This document shows positions 27,908 to 36,490 of a DNA stretch of 64,000 bases, piece by piece. Numbering within the stretch: position 1 is the first letter of the stretch; every line of letters begins with the position of its first letter. Origin of the DNA: Catonella sp963545085 (GTDB taxonomy: Bacteria > Bacillota > Clostridia > Lachnospirales > Lachnospiraceae); the NCBI GenBank assembly GCA_963545085.1, contig CAUUHV010000003.1, positions 38,002-102,001 of the forward strand. The letters are read 5' to 3'. Both the position numbers and the translations under genes were made by a program. The notes beneath the pieces were generated by a model. That model saw only the letters and a list, made by a program, of their open reading frames with translations. It was not told the DNA's origin and did not search any database.

Positions 27908-29314
27908 TCATAGTGAAGGTTTTAAAACCTCGTACAGCTTTTTGATACCTGAACCGATGTCGTCTTCACGCATATTTCCGTAACCTATTAAGACTACCGG
28001 ATATTCTTTTTGTTTCCGACTGCCGATTATATAACGCGAAAGTCCTGTAAGGCTTATTCCTGCGTTATCGGCGACAAAGCAGAGCTCTTTTTCGCTTAAT
28101 GAAGTTTTAAATTTTACAGCGATATGTACTCCTGCGTTTTCACCATAAACGGCTATTTTATCTGAAAATATCCTCAAGGCGGACAGGAGAGCGTCGTGTC
28201 TGCTTTTATAAATTTTTCTGCATTTATTTATATGTCTTTCGTAATAGCCGTCTGAAATAAATTTAGCTAAAACAGCCTGTTCAAGTCTCGGTACGGTAGA
28301 AGCGTAAAAACTCAACTTTTCTTTATATACCGTAAGCAAAATTTCGGGAAGTACCATAAAGCCTATACGGATTGCGGGAGCTATTGTTCTTGAGAATGTA
28401 CCTAAATATATTACATTGTCCGCTTCATCATTTTCTTTCATTGAAGGGATAGGTTTTCCTTTATAACGAAATTCACTATCATGGTCGTCCTCTATGATAT
28501 AACGTTCCGGCTTTTCAGAAGACCATGAAGCGATTTCAAGCCTTCTGCTTATTGACATTACGGTTCCTACAGGGTATTGATGTGAAGGTGTGAGATAAGC
28601 TGTATCGGCTCCGCTTTCTCTTAACATTGTCGCCGACATTCCTTTTTCATCAAGCTCTATAGGACATATTTTTCTGCCGAAAGAAGAAAAAATTTTATGA
28701 GCCTGCGGATAAGTCGGATTTTCCATGGCTATGGCGGAAGCCTGCGGCAAAAGCTGATGGAGAAGCTGTAAAAGATAGCTTGCGCCCGCACCGACTATTA
28801 TATTGTCGGGACAGGGTGAAAAGCCTCTGAATTCGTATAAATGTTTCGCTATGGACCGGCGAAGGTTATAGTCGCCCTGTTTGTCTCCAAGTAGAAAAAG
28901 CTCTTTTCCGTTATCTCTCATACAGGATTTGTAAAGCCTCTCCCACGTAAGATAAGGAAAACTTCCGGTATCTAAGGAAGAGGGAGAAAAGTCGTATTTT
29001 ATATTTTTTTCAGATGTATTTTTAATGATATTTTCAGTTATATTTTCTTTTGCGGGTGAAGAGCGGAAATTATTTATTTCACTTACAAAATATCCGATTT
29101 TAGGACGTGATTCTATATATCCTTCGGAGGTAAGTTGCGCGTAAGCCATATAAACTGTATTTCTGCTTATCTGAAGATTTTCGGCAAGTCCTCTTTCCGA
29201 CGGCAGTTTTTCGCCGGAAAGAAGTTCTCCCGATTTAATAAGGAATTTTATTTTAAGGTAAAGTTGCTCATAAATAGGTGTTTTTGATGTCGAATCCAAA
29301 GTAACGGTTAACAT
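27908..29314 (-). CDS. MocR-type GntR regulator with degenerate aminotransferase domain
   Basis: 468 residues on the minus strand. An N-terminal GntR winged helix (TPIYEQLYLKIKFLI, LPSERGLAENLQISRNTVYMAY) precedes a fold type I aminotransferase-like domain (about 110-465). The place of the PLP Schiff-base lysine, normally GTFSK, reads GTFSR with Arg309 (codon AGA at 28388-28390), and the EDDYDSEF motif reads EDDHDSEF with His278. PLP binding is therefore doubtful and effector may differ. The partner operon is unknown; no pdxST is nearby. It is divergent from scfA. Confidence 0.85.
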   Translation of the reverse strand: MLTVTLDSTSKTPIYEQLYLKIKFLIKSGELLSGEKLPSERGLAENLQISRNTVYMAYAQLTSEGYIESRPKIGYFVSEINNFRSSPAKENITENIIKNTSEKNIKYDFSPSSLDTGSFPYLTWERLYKSCMRDNGKELFLLGDKQGDYNLRRSIAKHLYEFRGFSPCPDNIIVGAGASYLLQLLHQLLPQASAIAMENPTYPQAHKIFSSFGRKICPIELDEKGMSATMLRESGADTAYLTPSHQYPVGTVMSISRRLEIASWSSEKPERYIIEDDHDSEFRYKGKPIPSMKENDEADNVIYLGTFSRTIAPAIRIGFMVLPEILLTVYKEKLSFYASTVPRLEQAVLAKFISDGYYERHINKCRKIYKSRHDALLSALRIFSDKIAVYGENAGVHIAVKFKTSLSEKELCFVADNAGISLTGLSRYIIGSRKQKEYPVVLIGYGNMREDDIGSGIKKLYEVLKPSL

Positions 29315-29353
29315 AGGCGCCTCCGGTTTTTTCTTTCAGTGACCGTGCGGAGA

Positions 29354-29388
29354 GTGACATATCCCGGCGCTTTCCGCAAGTATGTCAC
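29354..29388. promoter_or_regulatory. Inverted repeat between the MocR and scfA genes
   Basis: GTGACATA (29354-29361) and TATGTCAC (29381-29388) form a perfect 8-bp palindrome with a 19-base centre. It lies about 40 bases upstream of the MocR start, so it is a candidate operator or a leader hairpin. Confidence 0.45.
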
Positions 29389-29429
29389 CAGAAGCATACT
29401 ATCTTTCAAGTTTTTTTGCAAGAAAACTC

Positions 29430-29458
29430 TTTAAATTTAAAAAAAACTATGTTATAAT
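29430..29458 (+). promoter_or_regulatory. scfA promoter
   Basis: TTTAAA (29430-29435), a 17-base spacer and TATAAT (29453-29458) preceded by TG one base upstream (extended -10). A 7-bp hairpin TGTCTTA/TAAGACA (29464-29487) is in the leader, then AAGGAGG before the start. Confidence 0.75.
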
Positions 29459-29512
29459 ACCCCTGTCTTATCAGTAGTGTTAAGACACAAAATTAAGTAA
29501 GGAGGCAGAGCG

Positions 29513-29656
29513 ATGAAACATATTAAGAGCTTAAAGACGAGAAACCTTAAAGAGTCTATGAAGAGCGGCGGTTGCGGAGAGTGCAAGACATCGTGCCAGT
29601 CGGCTTGTAAGACTTCCTGCACAGTTGGAAACCAGAGCTGTGAAGCAAGGAATTAA
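29513..29656 (+). CDS. scfA: SCIFF peptide (six cysteines in forty-five)
   Basis: A 47-residue peptide beginning MKHIKSLKTRNLKESMKSG, with six cysteines at 21, 24, 28, 32, 36 and 43. This matches the SCIFF ribosomal peptide family, whose partner radical-SAM enzyme links cysteine sulfur to neighbouring residues (thioether bonds, ranthipeptides). The lysine-rich N-terminal half is the likely leader. AAGGAGG lies 6 bases upstream. The maturase follows, separated by a strong hairpin. Its biological role is not established. Confidence 0.95.
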   Translation: MKHIKSLKTRNLKESMKSGGCGECKTSCQSACKTSCTVGNQSCEARN

Positions 29657-29685
29657 TCGGTGTCTGCCTTTGTTGACGATGAAAC

Positions 29686-29713
29686 ATAAGCAGCGGCTTA
29701 GGTCGCTGCTTAT
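29686..29713 (+). other. Hairpin between scfA and scfB
   Basis: ATAAGCAGCG (29686-29695) and CGCTGCTTAT (29704-29713) form a perfect 10-bp stem with an 8-base loop and no T-run. It may act as a processing or partial attenuation site that keeps peptide mRNA above maturase mRNA. Confidence 0.6.
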
Positions 29714-29830
29714 ATTGTGTGGGCGATAAACCTGAATACGTATATCAGTCTTGACAAATGGATGTATTCGGGTAACGGAAAATAGAGCAGGGGATTCTTT
29801 TTCCCTACTCGCTTGGAAAGGGATATAAAT

Positions 29831-31273
29831 TTGGTTCATCAGTTTCAGAGTAACGGTTATAATATAGTTCTTGATGTAAACAGCGGTTCCGTACATGTTG
29901 TGGATGAAGCCGCCTATGACATAATAGCTTTATATAATCAAAAGATAGTGGAGGGAAAAGAGCCGGATGAGCAGGCGCTTTCCGAAATTAAGGAAGCGGC
30001 TCTTGAGAAATTTTCGCATCTTTCTCTCACGGAAGAAGATTTCAACGATATAATTTCGGAAATAGAGGAGCTTAAGGAAAACGGAGAGCTTTTCACCGAG
30101 GATATATATGAGAAATATGTTACGCAGTTTAAGCACAGAATTACCGTCGTGAAGGCGCTTTGCCTTAATGTGGCGCATGATTGTAATCTTGCCTGTCGCT
30201 ATTGCTTTGCCGGCGAGGGAGAGTATCAGGGTGACAGAGGAATTATGAGCTATGAGGTCGGGAAGGCGGCACTTGATTTTCTTATAAAGAATTCGGGACA
30301 CCGAAAAAATCTTGAGGTCGATTTTTTCGGTGGAGAGCCGCTTATGAACTGGGAGACTGTTAAAAAGTTTGTAGCCTACGGCAGAGAACAGGAAAAAATT
30401 CACGATAAGAATTTCAGATTTACGATAACTACGAACGGGATGCTTTTAAATGACGAAATTACCGATTTCTGTAACAAAGAAATGACAAATGTCGTGCTCA
30501 GTATAGACGGGCGAAAATGTACGCATGACTATATGAGGCCGGTAAGGGGCGGTAAAAGAGGAAGTTATGACGTTATCATAGGCAAATTAAAAAAATTCGC
30601 GAAAAAGCGCGGTGATAAAGAATATTATGTAAGAGGGACGTATACAAGACAGAACCTCGATTTTGCCGCGGATGTGATTCATCTGGCGGATGAGGGATTT
30701 AAGGAGGTTTCCGTGGAGCCTGTGGTGGCACTTCCCGATGAGCCTTACGCAATAAGAGAAGAGGATATACCTTTTCTTGAGGAACAGTATGATATTCTGG
30801 CGAAAGAATATGTGAAAAGAAGAAGAGAGGGCAGAGGTTTTACCTTCTTTCATTTCATGATAGATTTGGCAGGAGGACCCTGTGTAGCGAAAAGGCTTTC
30901 GGGCTGCGGCTCGGGAACCGAGTATGTGGCGGTCACTCCTTGGGGAGACATATATCCGTGTCATCAGTTTGTAGGGGAAGAGGAATTTGTGCTCGGAAAT
31001 GTTTTCGATGGAATAACGAAGACCGATTTGCAGGAAGGATTTAAACACCAGAACGTCTATGAAAAGCCTAAATGCAGAGATTGCTTCGCAAGGTATTATT
31101 GCAGCGGAGGCTGCGCGGCAAATTCTTATAAGTTTAGCGGAAATATAGACGATACCTATGACATAGGCTGTATTCTTCAAAGAAAGAGAATAGAGTGTGC
31201 AATAATGATTAAGGTTGCGGAAGAATCGGATAAGGAAGAAGAAGCCGAAGAATTAAATAAGGCGGCGGTATAA
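29831..31273 (+). CDS. scfB: SCIFF maturase, radical SAM/SPASM
   Basis: 480 residues from the TTG at 29831, chosen because AAAGGGA precedes it by 7 bases and the resulting VHQFQSNGYNIVLDVNSG start fits family N-termini; a TTG at 29813 is also in frame. Cys118, Cys122 and Cys125 form CxxxCxxC for the radical-SAM iron-sulfur cluster, followed by FFGGEPL. The C-terminal SPASM-like region has many cysteines (GPCVAKRLSGCGSG, PKCRDCF, YYCSGGC). The N-terminal 100 residues are probably the peptide-recognition domain. It acts on ScfA. Confidence 0.93.
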   Translation: MVHQFQSNGYNIVLDVNSGSVHVVDEAAYDIIALYNQKIVEGKEPDEQALSEIKEAALEKFSHLSLTEEDFNDIISEIEELKENGELFTEDIYEKYVTQFKHRITVVKALCLNVAHDCNLACRYCFAGEGEYQGDRGIMSYEVGKAALDFLIKNSGHRKNLEVDFFGGEPLMNWETVKKFVAYGREQEKIHDKNFRFTITTNGMLLNDEITDFCNKEMTNVVLSIDGRKCTHDYMRPVRGGKRGSYDVIIGKLKKFAKKRGDKEYYVRGTYTRQNLDFAADVIHLADEGFKEVSVEPVVALPDEPYAIREEDIPFLEEQYDILAKEYVKRRREGRGFTFFHFMIDLAGGPCVAKRLSGCGSGTEYVAVTPWGDIYPCHQFVGEEEFVLGNVFDGITKTDLQEGFKHQNVYEKPKCRDCFARYYCSGGCAANSYKFSGNIDDTYDIGCILQRKRIECAIMIKVAEESDKEEEAEELNKAAV

Positions 31274-31343
31274 ATGATTTCAAGAGCGTTCAGGCGCTCC
31301 GGAAAAATAAAAGAGTTCTTGTAAAGAAAGGTGGTTTTTAACA

Positions 31344-33536
31344 ATGAAGAGCAGGGGTAAGGGAATAGGCAAGCTGCTTGGTTATATTATAGTGGTTGCC
31401 CTACTTACGGCAGTTGCCCTCGGAGTGTTCGGCAATACTATGGGAAGTGCCGTAAACATCAAGAGAGGACTTGATTTGGCGGGCGGAGTAAGTATTACTT
31501 ACGAAACTGTAAAGGATAAGCCTACAGTAACCGAGATGGCGGATACCATAGCTAAGATGCGCCTTCGCGCGGAGATTTTCAGTACGGAGTCTCAGGTGTA
31601 TCAGGAGGGCGTAAACAGAGTTGTAGTCGATATACCTGATGTAACGGACGCGGATGCCGTGCTTAAACAGTTGGGCTCTGCAGGCTCGATACAGTTTATA
31701 CCGGCAGAGGGGAATATAACTCTCGGTGCAAACGGATATACCTTAAACGACACGATTGAAAACCTTTACTCAAAAGGACAGGTAGTGGTTGACGGCTCCA
31801 ATATCACTACTGCCAAGGCTGAGGCGATAAAAGAAACCGTAGGTGTAGGCTATGTAGTAAGCCTTGAGTTTAACGCTTCGGGAGCAAGCAAGTTCGCAAA
31901 GGCTACCGAGGAGAACTTGGGAAAGCAAATTGCGATTGTATATGACGGAGTGGTTGTTTCAGCACCTACCGTACAGGCAGTAATTTCTGACGGAAAAGGG
32001 CAGATATCCGGACAGAGCTCTATGGAAGAGGCTGAAAGACTTGCTTCCATAATAAGAGTGGGGGCGCTTCCTCTTGAGCTTAGAGAAATCCGCTCAAGCG
32101 TAGTAGGAGCGAAACTCGGAGATAATGCGCTTCAGACTTCGCTTCTTGCGGGACTTATAGGATTCTTAATAGTATTTCTGTTTATGATTGTTATGTACAG
32201 AATACCGGGACTTGCTTCGAGCCTTGCGCTTGTGGCGTATATTGTAATAGAGTTAATATTACTGAATTTGCTTCAGATTACTCTTACCCTTCCGGGTATC
32301 GCCGGTATCATACTTTCTATAGGTATGGCGGTGGATGCGAATGTTATTATTTTCACAAGAATTAAGGAAGAAATAGGTCTTGGAAAAACTGTTCGTTCCG
32401 CTATAGGTCTTGGCTTCAAGAAGGCGCTTTCGGCTATTGTTGACGGTAATGTTACTACAATTATAGCAGCGATCGTGCTCGGAATTTTCGGAACCGGAAC
32501 AATAAAGGGATTTGCGTATACTCTTGCCTTGGGTATTATAATTTCCATGATTTCGGCGCTTTTCATTACCAGATTTTTACTTAACTCTCTTTATGATATA
32601 GGCTTCGATTCCGAGAAGTTCTACGGCATAAAGAAGGACAGGGAAAATATGCCTTTTGTAAAGTGGGCGCCTAAGGCATATATACTTTCCTCTGTTATAA
32701 TACTTGTAGGTCTTGTGACCATGATAGTGAATGGCGTAAGAGGAACGGGAGCATTTAATTACGCTCTTGAGTTTTCGGGCGGTACTTCCACAGAAGTAGC
32801 GTTTGATAACGGAAAAGTTCCGGGAAATGACGAAATAAGAGAGCTTATCAAAGGAATTATTCCTAATACCGATGTGGATGTAACACAAATCGTAGGCGAG
32901 GATGCCGTAACAATAAAGACCAAGAGCCTTACGGAGGATGAAAGAGCTTCTCTCAGAGAGGCATTTGTATCAAAATACGGAGTAACTAAGGACAGCATAA
33001 ATAATACGAATATCTCCGGAGCTGTGAGCGGCGAGATGAAAAGAGACGCTCTTATGTCCGTTATAGCCGCTACAATCTGTATGCTTATATACATTATAAT
33101 AAGGTTCAGGAATGTAGCTTTCGGAGCAAGTGCGGTAATAGCGCTTGTACATGACGTGCTTGTGGTTGCAACTCTGTATGCCCTTGCCCGTATGAATGTG
33201 GGAAATACTTTCATAGCTTGTATGCTTACAATCGTGGGTTACTCGATAAACGCTACGATTATTATCTTTGACCGTATCAGAGAGAATAAGGCGGAGAGAA
33301 GCAGAAAAGAAAGTCTTGAAGATATTGTAAACAAGAGTATCACCCAGACCTTCTCGAGAAGTATAAACACTACGGTTACAACTCTTTTGATGGTTGTCGT
33401 GCTCTTTGTGATGGGAGTAAGCTCGGTAAGAGAATTTTCGCTTCCTATTATAGTAGGTCTTATCTGCGGAGCATATTCCTCAATTTGCATAACGGGAACA
33501 TTATGGTATAAATTTGTGAAAAATAAAGAGAAATAA
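31344..33536 (+). CDS. secDF: Fused protein translocase subunit SecDF
   Basis: 730 residues joining SecD (about 1-430) and SecF (about 440-730). SecD parts include VNIKRGLDLAGGV near the start and the paired SIGMAVDANVIIFTRIKEE transmembrane segment; SecF has FNYALEFSGGTSTEV and ATIIIFDRIRENK. It uses ion motive force to finish Sec export. Position after scfB is a common clostridial arrangement; whether it also serves SCIFF export is unknown. Confidence 0.95.
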   Translation: MKSRGKGIGKLLGYIIVVALLTAVALGVFGNTMGSAVNIKRGLDLAGGVSITYETVKDKPTVTEMADTIAKMRLRAEIFSTESQVYQEGVNRVVVDIPDVTDADAVLKQLGSAGSIQFIPAEGNITLGANGYTLNDTIENLYSKGQVVVDGSNITTAKAEAIKETVGVGYVVSLEFNASGASKFAKATEENLGKQIAIVYDGVVVSAPTVQAVISDGKGQISGQSSMEEAERLASIIRVGALPLELREIRSSVVGAKLGDNALQTSLLAGLIGFLIVFLFMIVMYRIPGLASSLALVAYIVIELILLNLLQITLTLPGIAGIILSIGMAVDANVIIFTRIKEEIGLGKTVRSAIGLGFKKALSAIVDGNVTTIIAAIVLGIFGTGTIKGFAYTLALGIIISMISALFITRFLLNSLYDIGFDSEKFYGIKKDRENMPFVKWAPKAYILSSVIILVGLVTMIVNGVRGTGAFNYALEFSGGTSTEVAFDNGKVPGNDEIRELIKGIIPNTDVDVTQIVGEDAVTIKTKSLTEDERASLREAFVSKYGVTKDSINNTNISGAVSGEMKRDALMSVIAATICMLIYIIIRFRNVAFGASAVIALVHDVLVVATLYALARMNVGNTFIACMLTIVGYSINATIIIFDRIRENKAERSRKESLEDIVNKSITQTFSRSINTTVTTLLMVVVLFVMGVSSVREFSLPIIVGLICGAYSSICITGTLWYKFVKNKEK

Positions 33537-33555
33537 TAAAGATGTAAATCAGAAG

Positions 33556-33588
33556 ATACCCCGAGACTTATAGTTTCGGGGTATTTTA
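33556..33588 (+). terminator. Terminator after secDF
   Basis: ATACCCCGA (33556-33564) pairs with TCGGGGTAT (33576-33584), then TTTT. Confidence 0.85.
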
Positions 33589-33643
33589 GCGTGAGTAAGT
33601 TACCGCGTTGCTTGCGGGAATAAATCGGGTATAAAATGAAGGC

Positions 33644-33672
33644 TTGACTAAATATGTAGAAAAGAGTAAAAT
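33644..33672 (+). promoter_or_regulatory. Promoter of the ECF transporter operon
   Basis: TTGACT (33644-33649), a 17-base spacer, TAAAAT (33667-33672). A small TTAG-6-CTAA inverted repeat lies just downstream near 33681-33694 and could be an operator. Confidence 0.75.
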
Positions 33673-33715
33673 ATCCAAAGTTAGGCACAACTAATTTTGA
33701 AATTTGAGAGGCTTT

Positions 33716-34396
33716 ATGAAACTGAAAGCTATAGCAATAAATCCGTTTTTAATTTTACTTTTTAATATATTGATACCTACGCTTTTTATGTTTATGGCGG
33801 CTTATCCGCTTAACTATGTGCTTATGGCATTTGCTGCGCTTGTGCTTTTGCTTGAGGGGAAAATTAAGCGGACATTTATTTTTATAGCCCTGTATTTTGC
33901 AATATCGGCAGGAAATATATTTTTTACGGATGTTATTCGTATAGGATATATATTCATTTTTTTAAGCATAATGATGCAATTTCTGCCGTGCCTGATGATG
34001 GCTACCGTTCTTTTTAAGGACTATACCACGGCGGAGCTTTTGTCTACGCTTGAAAGGCTGCCGCTTCCGAGAAGCCTTGTAGTGGCTGTTATAATAACAC
34101 TTCGTTATGTACCCACATTTAAAAGAGAATTCGTGTATATAAAGGAATCTATGCGCCTAAGAGGAATAGCTTTCACTTGGAAAAAGCCGATAGAAAGCTT
34201 TAAGTATTTTATAGTTCCGCAATTATTCAGGTGTGCCGCTCTTGCGGAGGAGGTAACATCGGCGGGACTTGTAAAGGGAATAGACGCGAATATTAAAAGA
34301 ACCTCTTACTATGGGCAAAAATTCAGAATAAGCGATGCTTTGTTGACTGTACTGCTTATAGGCGGAGTTGTGTGGGCGGGATTATGGAAGATATGA
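33716..34396 (+). CDS. ecfT: ECF transporter transmembrane component EcfT
   Basis: 226 residues from the ATG at 33716; a TTG at 33704 is in frame but lacks an RBS. Several hydrophobic helices (about 10-30, 35-55, 60-80, 90-115, 205-225), then coupling helices with the Ala-Arg-Gly-like motif seen here as ESMRLRGIAF. It links the S component to the ATPase in an energy-coupling factor importer. It is coupled to the ATPase gene by ATGA. Confidence 0.88.
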   Translation: MKLKAIAINPFLILLFNILIPTLFMFMAAYPLNYVLMAFAALVLLLEGKIKRTFIFIALYFAISAGNIFFTDVIRIGYIFIFLSIMMQFLPCLMMATVLFKDYTTAELLSTLERLPLPRSLVVAVIITLRYVPTFKREFVYIKESMRLRGIAFTWKKPIESFKYFIVPQLFRCAALAEEVTSAGLVKGIDANIKRTSYYGQKFRISDALLTVLLIGGVVWAGLWKI

Positions 34397-35796
34397 TAAA
34401 GGCTGAAAAACTTGATTTTTCTTACGAAGGCTCAAAAGACGGTATAAAAGATGTGAATTTTTCAATTAAACCGGGAGAGGTTATTCTTCTTGCGGGCGAC
34501 AGCGGAAGCGGCAAATCAACTCTGCTAAAATGTCTTAACGGGCTTATACCGGAAACGGTAGAGGGTAAGCTTGAGGGAGCGTTATATTTTAATAATACGA
34601 AATACAGCGAGCTTAAAATGTTTGAGCTCAACAAAATGATAGGCTCGGTTTTTCAAAATCCGAGGAGTCAGTTTTTTACGACCAATTCTACGGCGGAGTT
34701 AGTCTTTCCTATGGAAAACTACGGGTTTAAAAAGGAGGTTATGGACGAAAGACTTGAAATCCTGACGAAAAAATTCGGTCTTCAGTCCCTGCTTGACAGA
34801 AATATTTTTGAAATTTCAAGCGGGGAAAGACAGCTCCTTGCGCTTGCTTCCGCCATGGCGCTTAATCAAAAGGCTGTAATCTTCGATGAGCCGTCCGCAA
34901 ATCTTGATTATGGGAATGCAATGAAACTCGGAAGAATTATAGAGGAAATGAGAAAGTCGGGGATTACCGTAATTGTTGCCGACCACAGGTTTTATTACTT
35001 AAAAGGTCTTATAGACAGAGTTTTGCTTATGGAGGACGGGGAGCTAAAGCGCTTTGAAAGTGAAGAAGAGTTTAAGAAAAGCGAGTATGATACGAGAAGT
35101 TTCAACCTTTTTGAATTAAAAGTACAGATTCCCGAACCGGGTACGGAATGTGAGAGTGTTGCGGCGCTTAAAAATGTCTGCTATAAGGACATTTTAAATA
35201 ATGTAAATCTTGAGTTTAAGAAGGGTAAAGTGAGTGTTTTAGTAGGAAATAACGGAGTGGGAAAAACTACGGTCGCAAAGCTTTTATGTAAAAGCATAAA
35301 GCCCGATAAAGGCTCGGCAGATTCTAAAGAGCTGCCGTTTTATATAATGCAGGATCCTGATTTTCAGCTTTTCGGAACTTCGGTGTTTAATGAACTTGCT
35401 CTTGTGAATAATGATAAAAAAGAGGTGGAAGACGCGCTTAAATATCTGGGACTGTATGAGTACAGACACAAGCACCCGTTTGATTTAAGCGGAGGACAGA
35501 AGCAAAGACTTCAGATAGGTATGGCAATGTTGTGCAAAAAGTCTATGATAATATTTGACGAGCCTACCAGCGGACTTGATATAGCTTCCATGAGAAAAGT
35601 TGCCGAGGAAATCGTAAGGCTTAAAGAAAATGCAGCAGTTTTGGTTATTTCGCATGATTATGAATTTATAAGAAATGTGGCAAACCGCGTAATATACCTT
35701 AAAAACGGGAAGGTTGACAGGGACTTTGAATTTAAGGACGGTACTATTTGTGAATTAAATAACATATTTAAAATTATGGAGGAAGAACAGAAATGA
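34393..35796 (+). CDS. ECF transporter ATPase, two fused ABC domains
   Basis: 467 residues from the ATG at 34393, which overlaps the ecfT stop as ATGA; ATG at 34384 and GTG at 34372 are in frame alternatives. Domain 1: Walker A GDSGSGKST, signature SSGERQ, Walker B AVIFDEPSANLD. Domain 2: GNNGVGKTT, LSGGQKQ, IIFDEPTSGLD. This single-chain EcfA-EcfA' drives uptake with the downstream S component. It again overlaps the next gene by four bases. Confidence 0.93.
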   Translation: MIKAEKLDFSYEGSKDGIKDVNFSIKPGEVILLAGDSGSGKSTLLKCLNGLIPETVEGKLEGALYFNNTKYSELKMFELNKMIGSVFQNPRSQFFTTNSTAELVFPMENYGFKKEVMDERLEILTKKFGLQSLLDRNIFEISSGERQLLALASAMALNQKAVIFDEPSANLDYGNAMKLGRIIEEMRKSGITVIVADHRFYYLKGLIDRVLLMEDGELKRFESEEEFKKSEYDTRSFNLFELKVQIPEPGTECESVAALKNVCYKDILNNVNLEFKKGKVSVLVGNNGVGKTTVAKLLCKSIKPDKGSADSKELPFYIMQDPDFQLFGTSVFNELALVNNDKKEVEDALKYLGLYEYRHKHPFDLSGGQKQRLQIGMAMLCKKSMIIFDEPTSGLDIASMRKVAEEIVRLKENAAVLVISHDYEFIRNVANRVIYLKNGKVDRDFEFKDGTICELNNIFKIMEEEQK

Positions 35797-36395
35797 AAAA
35801 CAGTTTTAAAATGAAGGATGTGGTTACAGTTGCGCTGCTTACGGCTCTTTATATCGTGTTTTATATGATAGCGATGCTTGCAGTCACACCGCTCGGTCCT
35901 TTCGGTCATGCAATAAGTCCGGGAGTTTGCTCTCTACTTGCCGGTGCCGTTATAGTTTTCACATCGAGAAAAGTGGGTAAAATGTGGCAGTTTACACTTA
36001 TGACGGCTATTCTTATGGCAATATTCTGGCTGATGGGAGGCGGATATATTCCTTGGGTGATAAGCTCTATGGTAATGGCGATAATAGCTGATTTTATAGC
36101 TTCAAGAGAAGGAAAAACGGTAAAGGTATGGAAGCTTGCCATAGCTTCAGGACTTATGCATGTGGGACAGGCATGGGGAGCTATAATTCCGTCATGGTTT
36201 TTCCTTGAGCAGTATAAGGCGCACTGGGTAGGCAGAGCGGGGATGACGGCGGAAAGTATGGAGGAACAGATTAAGTATACGCAGGGTATAATGGGTGTGC
36301 TTGCGACGGTTATAACATTCGTGCTTGCGGTAGCGGGAGTTTATTTGGGATATTTTATTTTAAAGAAGCATCTTAAGGAAGAAGATAAGAATTAA
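35793..36395 (+). CDS. ECF transporter S component, MptD/Trep_Strep family
   Basis: 200 residues and about five or six membrane helices. The N-terminal TVALLTALYIVFYMIAML and the GGYIPWVISSMVMAIIAD segments fit the MptD family of putative S components. It binds the imported small molecule; the substrate is not known. The dedicated, self-contained T-A-S operon marks it as a group I ECF system. It is followed by a terminator shared with nagA. Confidence 0.85.
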   Translation: MKNSFKMKDVVTVALLTALYIVFYMIAMLAVTPLGPFGHAISPGVCSLLAGAVIVFTSRKVGKMWQFTLMTAILMAIFWLMGGGYIPWVISSMVMAIIADFIASREGKTVKVWKLAIASGLMHVGQAWGAIIPSWFFLEQYKAHWVGRAGMTAESMEEQIKYTQGIMGVLATVITFVLAVAGVYLGYFILKKHLKEEDKN

Positions 36396-36426
36396 AAATC
36401 AGTTCAAATTCAGGATTAGAAACTTT

Positions 36427-36463
36427 AAAAGGCTGCGGCGGGTATTTCCGGTGCAGCCTTAAA
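36427..36463. terminator. Bidirectional terminator between the ECF operon and nagA
   Basis: AAGGCTGC (36429-36436) pairs with GCAGCCTT (36453-36460), flanked by TTTAAA on both sides, so it can end both convergent transcripts. Confidence 0.8.
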
Positions 36464-36490
36464 TTTATAATATGGATATATATGTTGTTA

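Noticed and set aside
27908..29314. PdxR, regulator of PLP synthesis
   Set aside because: No pdxS/pdxT nearby and the PLP lysine is missing, so the specific name is not justified.
29831..31273. Anaerobic sulfatase-maturating enzyme for the sulfatase at 61.8 kb
   Set aside because: Its direct neighbour is a SCIFF peptide, and its N-terminal NGYNIVLDVNSG and cysteine pattern fit the SCIFF maturase subfamily.
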